Source: Rhodospirillales bacterium (GTDB lineage Bacteria; Pseudomonadota; Alphaproteobacteria; SP197). From it: a stretch of DNA of 64,000 nucleotides. Below the pieces are notes generated by a model. It had not been told where the DNA came from. It did not search any database and saw nothing but the letters and a program-made list of their open reading frames with translations. Positions 47,809 through 56,598 of this stretch are shown piece after piece. How positions within the stretch are numbered: the stretch's first letter is position 1; each line of letters opens with the position of its first letter. A program made the position numbers and the translations under genes. The stretch lies in contig JACONG010000016.1 of NCBI GenBank assembly GCA_014323865.1, forward strand, positions 441,982 through 505,981. Reading direction: 5' to 3'.

Positions 47809-49170
47809 CTAGAACGCTAACTCCGTGAAGACCCGCTCGATGTCACCCTTCCAGGCGTTCTCGTAGCGATCGAGCAGGTCATCAGCGGGCGTGCGGCCGG
47901 AGACGACGATCTCCATCAGCGAGTCGAGGAAGTGCACTTCGTCGAGGCTGCCATCGTACTCGCGCCGCAGCCGCAGGCCCTCGCACGAGATCGCCAGCAT
48001 CTTCTGGGCGACGTCCTGGACGGTGCCGTCGCGGAAGGGCGCCTTCAGGCCCATCGACGGGACGTCGTCCTTCATCTTGACCTGCTCGTTCCAGGTCCAG
48101 TCCTTCACCAGGTCCCAGGCGGCATCAAGCGCCGTCTGCTCGTAGAACAGGCCGGTCCACAGCGCGGGCAGCGCGCAGATGCGGCGCCAGCTTGCGCCGT
48201 CGGCACCGCGCACCTCCATATAGCGCTTGATGCGGACGTCGGGGAACAGCGTGGTCAGGTGGTCTTCCCAGTCCGTCACGGTCGGGATTTCGCCGGGCAG
48301 CGCGGGCAGCTTGCCCTCAAGGAAGTCGCGGAACGACATGCCCGAGGCGTCGATGTACTGGCTGTCGCGCATCACGAAGTACATCGGAACGTCGAGCGCA
48401 TAGTCGACGTAACGCTCAAAGCCGAAGCCGTCCTCGGTGGCGAACCTCAGGAGCCCGGAGCGGTCGTTGTCGACGTCGGTCCAGACATGGGCGCGCTTGG
48501 AGACGTAGCCGTTTGGCTTACCTTCGGTGAAGGGCGAGTTGGCAAAGAGTGCGGTGGCGACCGACTGCAGCGCCTGGGCGACCCGGAACTTCTGCACCAT
48601 GTCGGCCTCGGAGCCGAAGTCGAGGTTCGCCTGGATCGTGCAGGTCCGGATCATCATGTCGAGGCCCATGGTGCCGACCCTGGGCATGTACTCGCGCATG
48701 ATCTTGTAGCGGCCCTTGGGCATCCACGGCACATCCTCACGCGTGTCGCGCGGACGGAAGCCAAGGCCGAGGAAGATGATGCCGAGTTCCTCGGCGATCT
48801 CCTTGCACTGGTCGAGATGGGCGTTCACCTCCCGGCATGTCTCGTGCAGCGTCCTGAGCGGTGCGCCCGAAAGCTCGACCTGACCGCCCGGCTCAAGCGA
48901 GACGTGCTGACCGTCCTTCCTCAGGCCGATCACGTTCTCGCCCTCGTTCATCGGCTCCCAGCCGAAGCGCTGCAGTTCCTCCAGGATGGCCCGGATGCCG
49001 TTCTGCGCATCGTAGGTCAGCGGCGCGAAGGTCGTGGCGTCGTATGCGAACTTCTCGTGTTCGGTACCGATCAGCCAGGTTTGCTTGGGCTTGCACCCGG
49101 TTTCCAAGCGCTCGATGAGCTGCGCCTTGCTGGTGATCGGTGTCGTGTTCTGCGTGGAAGGAATGGACAC
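47809..49170 (-). CDS. gshA: Glutamate-cysteine ligase
   Basis: First enzyme of glutathione synthesis, 453 residues, of the plant/alphaproteobacterial GCS2-type. WLIGTEHEKFAYD near residue 35 and the VSLEPGGQVELSGAPL segment form the active site; MMIRTCTIQANLDFGSEADMVQKFRV and ADGASWRRICALPALWTG are also typical. It is followed by the methyltransferase remnant and preceded by rsmE on the same strand. Confidence 0.95.
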   Translation of the reverse strand: MSIPSTQNTTPITSKAQLIERLETGCKPKQTWLIGTEHEKFAYDATTFAPLTYDAQNGIRAILEELQRFGWEPMNEGENVIGLRKDGQHVSLEPGGQVELSGAPLRTLHETCREVNAHLDQCKEIAEELGIIFLGLGFRPRDTREDVPWMPKGRYKIMREYMPRVGTMGLDMMIRTCTIQANLDFGSEADMVQKFRVAQALQSVATALFANSPFTEGKPNGYVSKRAHVWTDVDNDRSGLLRFATEDGFGFERYVDYALDVPMYFVMRDSQYIDASGMSFRDFLEGKLPALPGEIPTVTDWEDHLTTLFPDVRIKRYMEVRGADGASWRRICALPALWTGLFYEQTALDAAWDLVKDWTWNEQVKMKDDVPSMGLKAPFRDGTVQDVAQKMLAISCEGLRLRREYDGSLDEVHFLDSLMEIVVSGRTPADDLLDRYENAWKGDIERVFTELAF

Positions 49171-49200
49171 GGCCGGTCGCCCCCTATGCCGTGGAATGGG

Positions 49201-49947
49201 TCACGGAGCGGACGCCCCGTCCCGATCAGTCGCGATGGGTGCCACAGCCCGCGTACTTTGCCAAGCGGCAAGCGCAGCCACGGCGGCCGTCTCGACCCGA
49301 AGGATGTTGGGCCCCAGAGAGACCGGCACGACCGCGGGCCGGGCCTTGAGGCGTTCCAGCTCCTCGGGCGCAAAGCCGCCTTCGGGGCCGACCAGAAAGG
49401 CGGCGGGGCCATCGGGCCAATCGGCTGCGGGTCTGCCGCTGCCGGTTTCGTCACAAACCATAAGGGGTCTGACCTCGGGCCAGCCGTTCAAAAGATCGTC
49501 AAGCGACTGCTGATCGGCGCAGTCAGGCAGGTCCAGTCGGCCGCATTGCTCGGCAGCCTCGAGCGCCCAGCCTTCCATTCTGTCCCGCCGCGCGAGCGGT
49601 GGTTCCGTCCGGGCCAGCGTCACAGGCTGCAGGCGTGTGGCACCGAGTTCGGTGACCTTCTCGACGAGGAAGCGCAGGCGATTCTTCTTCGGCGGCGAGA
49701 ACAACAACCAGGGACCGTCGGCCAGAACCTGCGGACGCAGCCGTTCCGAACAGATAGCACCGTCGCCGTCGAACAAGGCCAGCCACTCGCCGTCCACGCC
49801 GTTGAACAGGCGCAGCGCATCGCCTTGCCCGAGCCGCATGACACGTGCGAGATAGTGACGCTGTTCGGATGGCAGCGCAACTGGCGCGTCCGCCGACAGC
49901 GGAGACGAGACATGGAGGCGCGGCATGGGCCGCCCGTCACGGCGCAT
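49201..49947 (-). CDS. rsmE: 16S rRNA m3U1498 methyltransferase RsmE
   Basis: SPOUT-class methyltransferase of about 248 residues that methylates U1498 of 16S rRNA. The N-terminal PUA-like domain starts PRLHVSSPLS; the C-terminal knot carries FLVGPEGGFAPEEL and VSLGPNILRVETAAVAAL, the SAM-binding core. ATG 49947 has GAGAGGG a few bases upstream; ATG 49926 (MPRLHV) is an equally possible start. The gene starts 15 bases from the divergent ubiA and precedes gshA. Confidence 0.94.
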   Translation of the reverse strand: MRRDGRPMPRLHVSSPLSADAPVALPSEQRHYLARVMRLGQGDALRLFNGVDGEWLALFDGDGAICSERLRPQVLADGPWLLFSPPKKNRLRFLVEKVTELGATRLQPVTLARTEPPLARRDRMEGWALEAAEQCGRLDLPDCADQQSLDDLLNGWPEVRPLMVCDETGSGRPAADWPDGPAAFLVGPEGGFAPEELERLKARPAVVPVSLGPNILRVETAAVAALAAWQSTRAVAPIATDRDGASAP

Positions 49948-49962
49948 GGACCCTCTCAGGCG

Positions 49963-50868
49963 ATGATCGCTTCCAGCGATAGCCCGAAGCCCGCCGCACC
50001 GGCAAGCTGGGTCGACGCCCGCGCGCCCGGGCCGTTGCGGCCGTGGCTCCACCTGGCGCGTGCCGGCGGCCCGATCGGCTACTGGCTCCTGATGTGGCCG
50101 TGCTGGTGGTCGGTGGCTCTGGCCGGTGGCGGCTTGCTCCACGTCGACCTCTTCGTGCTGTTCCTCATCGGCGCGATCGTCATGCGCGCGGCAGGCTGCG
50201 TGATCAACGACATCCTCGACCGCGACATCGACGCCCAGGTCGAACGCACCAGGACCCGTCCGCTCGCCAGCGGCGCGGTGACGCTGCGCGGTGCCCTGAT
50301 CTATCTCGCACTCCTGCTCCTGCTCGGTTTGGCCGTCCTTCTGCAGCTGAACAAGGCCGCTATCATCATCGGCGCCGCATCGCTCGGGCTGGTCGCGCTC
50401 TATCCCCTGATGAAGCGCCTGACCTATTGGCCCCAGCTCTTCCTGGGTCTGACCTTCAACTGGGGGGCGCTGGTCGGCTGGACAGCCATGGAGGGAAGCC
50501 TCTCGCTCGCCCCGCTGATGCTTTATGCCGGCTGCATCTGCTGGACCATCGGCTACGACACAATCTATGCTCACCAGGACAAGGCCGACGACATCAAGAT
50601 CGGTGTGAAATCGACCGCGCTGCGCTTCGGCAACAGGACCAAACCCATCGTGTCCGTCTTCTACGTTCTGTTCGTGGTGGGACTGGTCGCTGCCGGCATC
50701 GAGACCGATCGGGCCTGGTACTACTACCCCTTCCTGCTGGTGATCCTCGCTCAGCTCAATTGGCAGGTCAGGACGGTCATCCTGGACGATCCGAACTCCT
50801 GCAAGCAGCGCTTCGCGTCGAACGGCCAGATCGGTATCTACTACTTCCTGGTTCTTCTGGTGACCTAG
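49963..50868 (+). CDS. ubiA: 4-hydroxybenzoate octaprenyltransferase UbiA
   Basis: Attaches the polyprenyl tail in ubiquinone synthesis. 301 residues with about eight membrane helices; the two Asp motifs are NDILDRDIDAQVERTRTRPL and YAHQDKADDIKIGVKSTALRFG. ATG 49963 fits the family start. The gene is divergent from rsmE with only 15 bases between the chosen starts, so its promoter must lie within the rsmE coding sequence. Confidence 0.95.
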   Translation: MIASSDSPKPAAPASWVDARAPGPLRPWLHLARAGGPIGYWLLMWPCWWSVALAGGGLLHVDLFVLFLIGAIVMRAAGCVINDILDRDIDAQVERTRTRPLASGAVTLRGALIYLALLLLLGLAVLLQLNKAAIIIGAASLGLVALYPLMKRLTYWPQLFLGLTFNWGALVGWTAMEGSLSLAPLMLYAGCICWTIGYDTIYAHQDKADDIKIGVKSTALRFGNRTKPIVSVFYVLFVVGLVAAGIETDRAWYYYPFLLVILAQLNWQVRTVILDDPNSCKQRFASNGQIGIYYFLVLLVT

Positions 50869-50995
50869 GCAGGAGCGTCGACTGACTGCGGGGTACCGTC
50901 TGCAGGCGTGTGCGTCTTTGTTCAAGGCGGTTCCCATCGCTCGAAACGGGATGAGGCCAGCAGCAGAAACCCTAAGGCTGCAGTTTCGGGGGCTG

Positions 50996-51027
50996 TTGAC
51001 AGTGAAATTCTGATCAATAATTCTGAT
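50996..51027 (+). promoter_or_regulatory. Candidate promoter and direct repeats before the binding-protein gene
   Basis: A perfect TTGACA at 50996-51001 is followed at 16-17 bases by a poor -10 (TAATTC/AATTCT). The same place holds two AATTCTGAT direct repeats (51006-51014 and 51019-51027), 13 bases apart, which could be a regulator site. This AT-rich patch stands out in the 266-base gap upstream of the gene at 51135. Confidence 0.35.
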
Positions 51028-51134
51028 TGCGAGGCAGAATGGAGTGGTGGAATACTGCTCTCACATTTTCACGACATGTTGAGCCTGTTATCAGCGACAA
51101 CGAACCGGCCTGGGCGGCCTAGAGGGAGGACACG

Positions 51135-52739
51135 ATGCCGACATCAACAAACCATGACGACCTGAGAGCACTTGCCGTGACGCGCGGCCTGAACCGCCGC
51201 GAGTTCATGAACGCCGCTGCAGCGTCCGGCCTGACCGTGGCTGCGGCCAGCACGCTCTGGTCCGAGGTTGCCGTGGCCGAACCGATGCACGGCGGACATG
51301 TCACGATCGGCTGCGACGGCGGTGCGGCGGTCGACAGCTTCGATCCACTCAAGGCGCAAGGTGCCGACCACATCACGCAGGCGGCCTTCTGCCGATTCGA
51401 CACGCTGACCGAACCGGGCCCGGACGGCTCGCCCATGGGCAGCCTGGCCGAAAGCTGGGATGTCTCGGATGACGGCGCGACCTGGACCTTCAAGCTGCGC
51501 GAGGCGGAGTTCCACAACGGCAAGACCGTAACCGCCGCCGACGTTGTTTACTCGCTCAATCTGCATCGCAGCGAAGATAACCTCTTCGCTGAAGGCAAGA
51601 ACATCATCGGCGCGCTCGGCGAGATTCGTGCCGACGGACCCGACACCGTCGTGATGGTGCAGAACGAGGTGAACTTCGACCTGCCCACCCATCTGACCGC
51701 GTTCGGACTGCTGATCGGCCCGGAAGGCACGACAGACTGGGAGACGGCGCCGGGGACCGGCCCCTACGCGCTGGAGGAGTTCGAGCCCGGCATCAACTTC
51801 ATCGGTGCGAAGTATGCCAACTTTTACCGCGACGATCAGGGCTACTTCGACTCCGTTGAGATTCTCAACATTGATGACCCGGCGTCACGCTCGAGCGCGT
51901 TGCTCGGTGGCTCGGCCGATGTCATCGGCCAGCCCGACGCGCGTACTGCCGGCCTGCTGGGCCAGACCTCCGGTTACTCGCTGCTCGAGGTGCCGGGCAC
52001 CCAGCACTACACGACGGCGATGCGGACCGATTTGGATCCGCTCACCGACAACAATCTCCGGCTCGCCGTGAAGTACGGTATCAAGCGGCAGGAGATCGTC
52101 GACAAGATCTTCGGCGGCTACGGCTATGTCGGCAATGACCATCCGATCGGCCGCAACACGCAGTTCTTCAACACCGATCTGCCGCAGCGCGAATACGATC
52201 CCGAGAAGGCTGCCTATCACCTCAAGCAGGCCGGCTTCGACAGCATCGACCTGACGCTGTCGGCGAGCGATGGCGCCTTCGCGGGGTCGGTCGACATGAG
52301 CGTGCTGATGGCCGAGTCGATGAAGGAGGCCGGTATCAACGTGACCGTCGACCGCGCGCCGGGTGATGGCTACTGGTCCGAGGTCTGGCGCGTGGCACCG
52401 TGGTGCTGCGTCTACTGGAGCGGCCGCCCGACGGTCGACTGGATGCTGACCTCGACCTACGTCTCGTCCTCATCGTGGAATGACACGTACTTCAAGAACG
52501 AGCACTTTGACTCGGTCTTGGCTGCCGCCCGCGGGGAACCGGACGAGACTCTACGTCGCGAGATGTACTTCGAGCTTCAGGAAATCCTGAACATGGACGG
52601 TGGGACGACGGTGGTTGCCTTCGCCAGCTCGCTCATCGGCGCATCCGACCGCTTGGCCCACGGTGCGGTCGGCGGCACTCGCCGTCTCGACGACTCGCGG
52701 CTTGCCCGCCGATGGTGGGCCGCCGACGGAGAGGCCTGA
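51135..52739 (+). CDS. ABC transporter substrate-binding protein, family 5 (peptide/opine type), orphan
   Basis: A 534-residue periplasmic binding protein of the DppA/OppA class. The N-terminus has a twin-arginine export signal, LNRREFMNAAAASGLTVAAA, so it is probably exported folded. LAESWDVSDDGATWTFKLREAEFHNGKTVTAADVVYSL is the standard SBP_bac_5 block, and KYGIKRQEIVDKIFGGYGYVGND lies in the second lobe. No permease or ATPase genes are adjacent, which is unusual for this family. The next gene is a CocE-type hydrolase on the same strand 65 bases downstream, so both may deal with the same peptide- or ester-like compound. Confidence 0.9.
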   Translation: MPTSTNHDDLRALAVTRGLNRREFMNAAAASGLTVAAASTLWSEVAVAEPMHGGHVTIGCDGGAAVDSFDPLKAQGADHITQAAFCRFDTLTEPGPDGSPMGSLAESWDVSDDGATWTFKLREAEFHNGKTVTAADVVYSLNLHRSEDNLFAEGKNIIGALGEIRADGPDTVVMVQNEVNFDLPTHLTAFGLLIGPEGTTDWETAPGTGPYALEEFEPGINFIGAKYANFYRDDQGYFDSVEILNIDDPASRSSALLGGSADVIGQPDARTAGLLGQTSGYSLLEVPGTQHYTTAMRTDLDPLTDNNLRLAVKYGIKRQEIVDKIFGGYGYVGNDHPIGRNTQFFNTDLPQREYDPEKAAYHLKQAGFDSIDLTLSASDGAFAGSVDMSVLMAESMKEAGINVTVDRAPGDGYWSEVWRVAPWCCVYWSGRPTVDWMLTSTYVSSSSWNDTYFKNEHFDSVLAAARGEPDETLRREMYFELQEILNMDGGTTVVAFASSLIGASDRLAHGAVGGTRRLDDSRLARRWWAADGEA

Positions 52740-52804
52740 CGGTCTGCACGGACTGTGAGAGGGGCGGCGTATCTGGCGCCGACCCATCTCCTGTGTGAGC
52801 CGCC

Positions 52805-54823
52805 ATGACATCGCGTGATGACGGAACCGTCGCCTTCTGCGAGGTCGAGCATCTCTGGATTCCCATGCCGGACGGCACGCGTCTCGCCGCGCGTCTGTGG
52901 CTGCCGGAGGGTGCCGAACGCGCGCCGGTCCCGGCCGTCCTTGAGTACATTCCCTATCGCAAGCGCGACCTGACCCGATTGCGCGATGAGCGCAATCACA
53001 GGGTCTTTGCAGCCGCGGGTTATGCGTCGATGCGTGTCGACATGCGTGGCTCGGGCGACTCCGAAGGCCTGATGGTTGACATGTACGGCGCTGACGAACT
53101 TGATGACGCCATCGCCGTGATCACCTGGCTTAGCGAACAGCCTTGGTGCGACGGCAACGTCGGCATGTTCGGGCAGTCCTGGGGCGGCACGGCCAGCCTG
53201 CAGGCGGCGCAGCGGCGGCATCCCGCCCTGAAAGCGGTGCTGGCCTGCTGCGGCACCAACAACCGGTTCGATGATGATATCCACCATATGGGCGGCTGCC
53301 TGCTGACCGACACGGTCGAGTGGGGTGCCCAGCTTCCGGCAATCATTGCCTCCCCACCGGATCCGCAGTCGGTCGGCGACGGCTGGCGGGCGCAGTGGAT
53401 GACCCGCCTCGAGGCCCAGACGTTCCCTCTGGAGAACTGGATCCGCCACGAATGGCGCGACGACTACTGGCGTCATGGTGCGGTCAACGAAGACCCAGAC
53501 GCGATCGCTTGTCCCGTCCTGGCCGTCGGCGGTTGGGCCGACCGCTACAGCAACACGGTCATGACCCTGCTCGAACAGCTCGGCGACCGGGCATGGGGCA
53601 TTGTCGGGCCTTGGGGCCATCACTACGCCTTCTCTGGCAACCCGGGTCCGATCATCGGTTTCCAGCAGGAAGCGCTGCGCTGGTGGGATCGCTGGCTCAA
53701 AGGGATCGACACCGGCATCGACCGGGAGCCTCACTTGCGCGTCTGGCGCATGGAGTACCAGCAGCCGGCCGACTGGGTCGCCGAGCGCACGGGATGCTGG
53801 ATCGCCGAGATATTCTGGCCCTCGCCCCGTGTGACGCCCCAGACGTTCCATCTTGCCGATGGTCGCCTCAACGGGTCCGGTGAGCCACCGACAGGAACGG
53901 CCGCGGTGCCTGTCTCGGGCGTCGTCGGTCTCAAGGCCGGCGACACCGGCTACTTCGGTCGGGTGGGCGGTCTGCCGCTGGCCCAGCAGGACGACGACGT
54001 GGGCGCACTGGTGTTCGAGTCCGCGCCGCTTGAGGCGCCCTTCGACGTCTTGGGCCAGCCGGTGCTCGAGCTCAAGGTGCTGTCCGACCAGCCGGTGGCG
54101 ACACTGCACGTGCGCCTCAACGACGTGCCGCCCGAGGGCGACGTCGGACGCGTCAGCTATGTCATCCGCAACCTGGCGCTCGACGACGGCGGCAGCCCCG
54201 ATGACACACTTGCCGAGAGCGGTCGTCGCCGCTGCCGCATCGTCTTCCCCAACACCGCCTATCGTTTCGAGGCGGGCCACCGCATCCGGCTGGTGCTCGC
54301 CGATTCATGCTGGCCGCAGATCTGGCCCGCCCCGGACCTGGCGCATCTCAGCATCGAGCAGGCCTCCGCACGGCTCCATCTGCCGCGGCGCAACGGCGAT
54401 GATGCGGCCGATCGTCATGTCACCTTCGCAAGACCGCTGCCTGCGCATGACGCCCAGAACGAAGTGCTGCGCAACGCGATCGTCGACCGCACGGTGCAAC
54501 ACGACTCGGAGACCGGCCGCATCACCGCCGCCTGGCACAACACGCCATCGCTGGTCCGCTTCGGCGCAACCGGCCTGGAATTCGGTTCGGAGACGCGCTG
54601 CGAGCACACGGTCCTGCCGGGCAGTCCCCAGAGCGCAACATGCCGCGTCGAACACAGCCTGAGCTATCGACGCGACGACTGGTTCGTCGAGGTGCGCTGC
54701 GTGGCGGAGCTTTCGTCGACCCCGACGACCTTTCAGCCGCGCGGCCGTCTCACGGTTCGCGAAAACGGAGAGACCCTGTTCGAGCGCGACTGGTCGCCCA
54801 ACATCCCCCGTACCTGCTCCTGA
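52805..54823 (+). CDS. CocE/NonD family alpha/beta hydrolase (S15-like)
   Basis: A 672-residue hydrolase like cocaine esterase, X-Pro dipeptidyl-peptidase and alpha-amino acid ester hydrolases. The nucleophile is Ser125 in MFGQSWGG; the acid is in VGGWADRYSN and the histidine in GPWGHHYAF. A C-terminal jelly-roll domain (VLELKVLSDQPVATLHVRLNDVPPEG) completes the typical layout. No signal peptide is visible. It follows the family 5 binding protein gene, suggesting that an imported peptide-like or acylated compound is the substrate. The last 120 residues extend beyond the usual family end and look like an added beta-domain. Confidence 0.9.
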   Translation: MTSRDDGTVAFCEVEHLWIPMPDGTRLAARLWLPEGAERAPVPAVLEYIPYRKRDLTRLRDERNHRVFAAAGYASMRVDMRGSGDSEGLMVDMYGADELDDAIAVITWLSEQPWCDGNVGMFGQSWGGTASLQAAQRRHPALKAVLACCGTNNRFDDDIHHMGGCLLTDTVEWGAQLPAIIASPPDPQSVGDGWRAQWMTRLEAQTFPLENWIRHEWRDDYWRHGAVNEDPDAIACPVLAVGGWADRYSNTVMTLLEQLGDRAWGIVGPWGHHYAFSGNPGPIIGFQQEALRWWDRWLKGIDTGIDREPHLRVWRMEYQQPADWVAERTGCWIAEIFWPSPRVTPQTFHLADGRLNGSGEPPTGTAAVPVSGVVGLKAGDTGYFGRVGGLPLAQQDDDVGALVFESAPLEAPFDVLGQPVLELKVLSDQPVATLHVRLNDVPPEGDVGRVSYVIRNLALDDGGSPDDTLAESGRRRCRIVFPNTAYRFEAGHRIRLVLADSCWPQIWPAPDLAHLSIEQASARLHLPRRNGDDAADRHVTFARPLPAHDAQNEVLRNAIVDRTVQHDSETGRITAAWHNTPSLVRFGATGLEFGSETRCEHTVLPGSPQSATCRVEHSLSYRRDDWFVEVRCVAELSSTPTTFQPRGRLTVRENGETLFERDWSPNIPRTCS

Positions 54824-55294
54824 CCCACGCGGTCAGTAGATCGTCTGACGAACGCGCTCCGGATACGCGGCCTCGTCGGCGTCGTGATCGGCCTCGGCCT
54901 CGACAAGGAAGTGGGCTAGCTCGCCGAGATGACGGCTGCGGATCTCCGCGCCGATCGCGTTGACGCCTCCGGGGAAAAGCGATAAATCGCGCTTGGTGCG
55001 TATTTCAGCCGTTTGCACAGCTTGCGCACAGTTCAGTCCGTCGACCCGCTGTCGCGGATCAACGCTTCGACGGTCCCAACGATACGTTCGGCCGAAAGTG
55101 TGGCGCGGGCCACGGCATGTCCCCCCAACTCGTCGGATCGGGGCTTGTTGACGTCCCGTTCCTCCGCCGCGCATTCCAGTGAACCGCGTTCATCGTTCAA
55201 TTGCTGTGGATGAAACGAGCCTTGTCGGTGTCCGTAACGCACGGAATTTGTTGAACGAATCACCGTGTAACCAGAACGGGAGACCTTTGAAGCC
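54824..55294. other. 471-base region without a recognised gene
   Basis: Between the hydrolase and modA. On the minus strand a frame ending at 54833 reads about 45 codons with coding-like codon use (GAEIRSRHLGELAHFLVEAEA onward to a YPERVRQTIY end), which may be the tail of a decayed gene, but I cannot name it and no start is supported. The rest holds no RNA gene or clear promoter. Just before modA there is a GGGAGA ribosome site. Confidence 0.3.
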
Positions 55295-56095
55295 ATGCCG
55301 TCGCGCAGCATCCCCAGAACAATCCACAGATTGGGACGAGTCGTTTTCGGCCTCGTTCTCAGCCTGTCGATGGCGGTGCACGCCGACGAGGACTCACCCA
55401 TCGTGGTGTTCGGCGCGGCAAGCACGACCGATGCGATGACTGCCCTGGCCGATCGCTTCACCCAGGACACCGGCATCCCGGTTCTGACCGCCTTCGCGTC
55501 GAGCTCCTCGCTCGCGCGCCAGATCGAACATGGAGCACCAGCTGCCGTGTTCGTTGCCGCAAACCCGGCCTGGATGAACTACTTGGATGATCAGGGGTTG
55601 CTGGCTGAGGGCACAAGGCGACCGGTCGCCGGTAATCGCCTGGTTCTGATCGGTCTGGCCGATTCCGGACAACGACTCGGGGGTGCCGGACTGACGGAAA
55701 CACTGTACATCGGTCTCGGTAAGGATGGCAGGCTAGCCGTGGGCGATCCGCTTCATGTCCCGGCAGGCATTTATGCCCTGCAGGCGATCGACGCTCTGGG
55801 CCTGCGTGCGGACCTGGAACCGCGCCTGGCGCGCGCCGCGGATGTGCGCGGTGCGCTGGCGCTGGTCGAACGCGGCGAGACGCCGCTCGGCATCGTCTAT
55901 GCCACCGACGCCGCCGTGACAGACCGGGTGGTGGTGGTCGCCGGCGTACCGAGTACCTTGCACGATTCCGTTCTCTACCCCGCCGCCGTGGTGGCGGCCG
56001 GCGACGGCGAGGCGGCCCGCCGGTTCTTGGATTTTCTCTCGGGTCCCGAGGGGATCGCGGCCTTCTCCGAAGCGGGTTTCACAGCCCCGCCCTGA
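55295..56095 (+). CDS. modA: Molybdate ABC transporter substrate-binding protein ModA-like
   Basis: Periplasmic oxyanion-binding protein, 266 residues, with a signal peptide (HRLGRVVFGLVLSLSMAVHA, cleavage before DED). IVVFGAASTTDAMTALADRF and FASSSSLARQIEHGAPAAVFVAAN carry the Ser and Thr residues that hold molybdate or tungstate; FLSGPEGIAAFSEAGF is the usual C-terminus. modB and modC are absent, so it is an orphan here. moaB at the other end of the window shows that the organism makes molybdenum cofactor. Confidence 0.88.
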   Translation: MPSRSIPRTIHRLGRVVFGLVLSLSMAVHADEDSPIVVFGAASTTDAMTALADRFTQDTGIPVLTAFASSSSLARQIEHGAPAAVFVAANPAWMNYLDDQGLLAEGTRRPVAGNRLVLIGLADSGQRLGGAGLTETLYIGLGKDGRLAVGDPLHVPAGIYALQAIDALGLRADLEPRLARAADVRGALALVERGETPLGIVYATDAAVTDRVVVVAGVPSTLHDSVLYPAAVVAAGDGEAARRFLDFLSGPEGIAAFSEAGFTAPP

Positions 56096-56097
56096 CG

Positions 56098-56598
56098 TCA
56101 GCTCTCGACGATCAAGCGGCTCTCGGTTGTCAGTCCTGCGAGAATCTCTTCGAAATCGTCGCGCGTGAAGGCAACGCACCCGGCCGTCGGACCCCAGTCA
56201 TGGCGTGCGAGGTGCAGGAAGATGGCGCTGCCCGCGCCCGCAACCGGCGGATCATCGTTGTGCCCAACCACAACGACGAGGTCGTAGAGATGGTCGTCGC
56301 GCCACATCTCCTCGTGGCTGGCGTCGAAGGGCAGGCGGACCGGGTGGTTGTAGTCGGTATGATCGGGCGCATCGCACCAGCCGTCGTCCGGCGCGATGGG
56401 TGCGGATGGCAGGATACATCGAGGTGGTTCACCCTTGTCCGGGCGGTAGAGCAGGTGGCGCAGCGGCCAGGTGCCGACTGGCGTACCGCCGTCGCCCTCG
56501 CGCTTGTTGGCGACGATGCCGCCGGACCCCAGGGCGCAGCGGTAATCCTTGCCGCCGAACCGGCAGACCCCGTCGGCGCTGACGACGAGATCGCTCAC
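56098..56598 (-). CDS. L,D-transpeptidase (YkuD) fold protein
   Basis: A 166-residue protein with the catalytic motif HLARHDWGPTAGCVAF, His129 and Cys141, of L,D-transpeptidases that crosslink or edit peptidoglycan. It is unusually small, being almost only the catalytic domain (KREGDGGTPVGTWPL at the front) and no signal peptide is visible. The start is GTG at 56598, which overlaps the stop of the upstream Lon-like gene (GTGA), so they are translated in tandem. Cytoplasmic members of this short type occur in alphaproteobacteria; their substrate is uncertain. Confidence 0.87.
   Translation of the reverse strand: MSDLVVSADGVCRFGGKDYRCALGSGGIVANKREGDGGTPVGTWPLRHLLYRPDKGEPPRCILPSAPIAPDDGWCDAPDHTDYNHPVRLPFDASHEEMWRDDHLYDLVVVVGHNDDPPVAGAGSAIFLHLARHDWGPTAGCVAFTRDDFEEILAGLTTESRLIVES

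Noticed and set aside
47932-49962. Long plus-strand open frame upstream of ubiA
   Set aside because: It is antisense to gshA and rsmE, which are full, recognisable genes; long shadow frames are common at this GC content.
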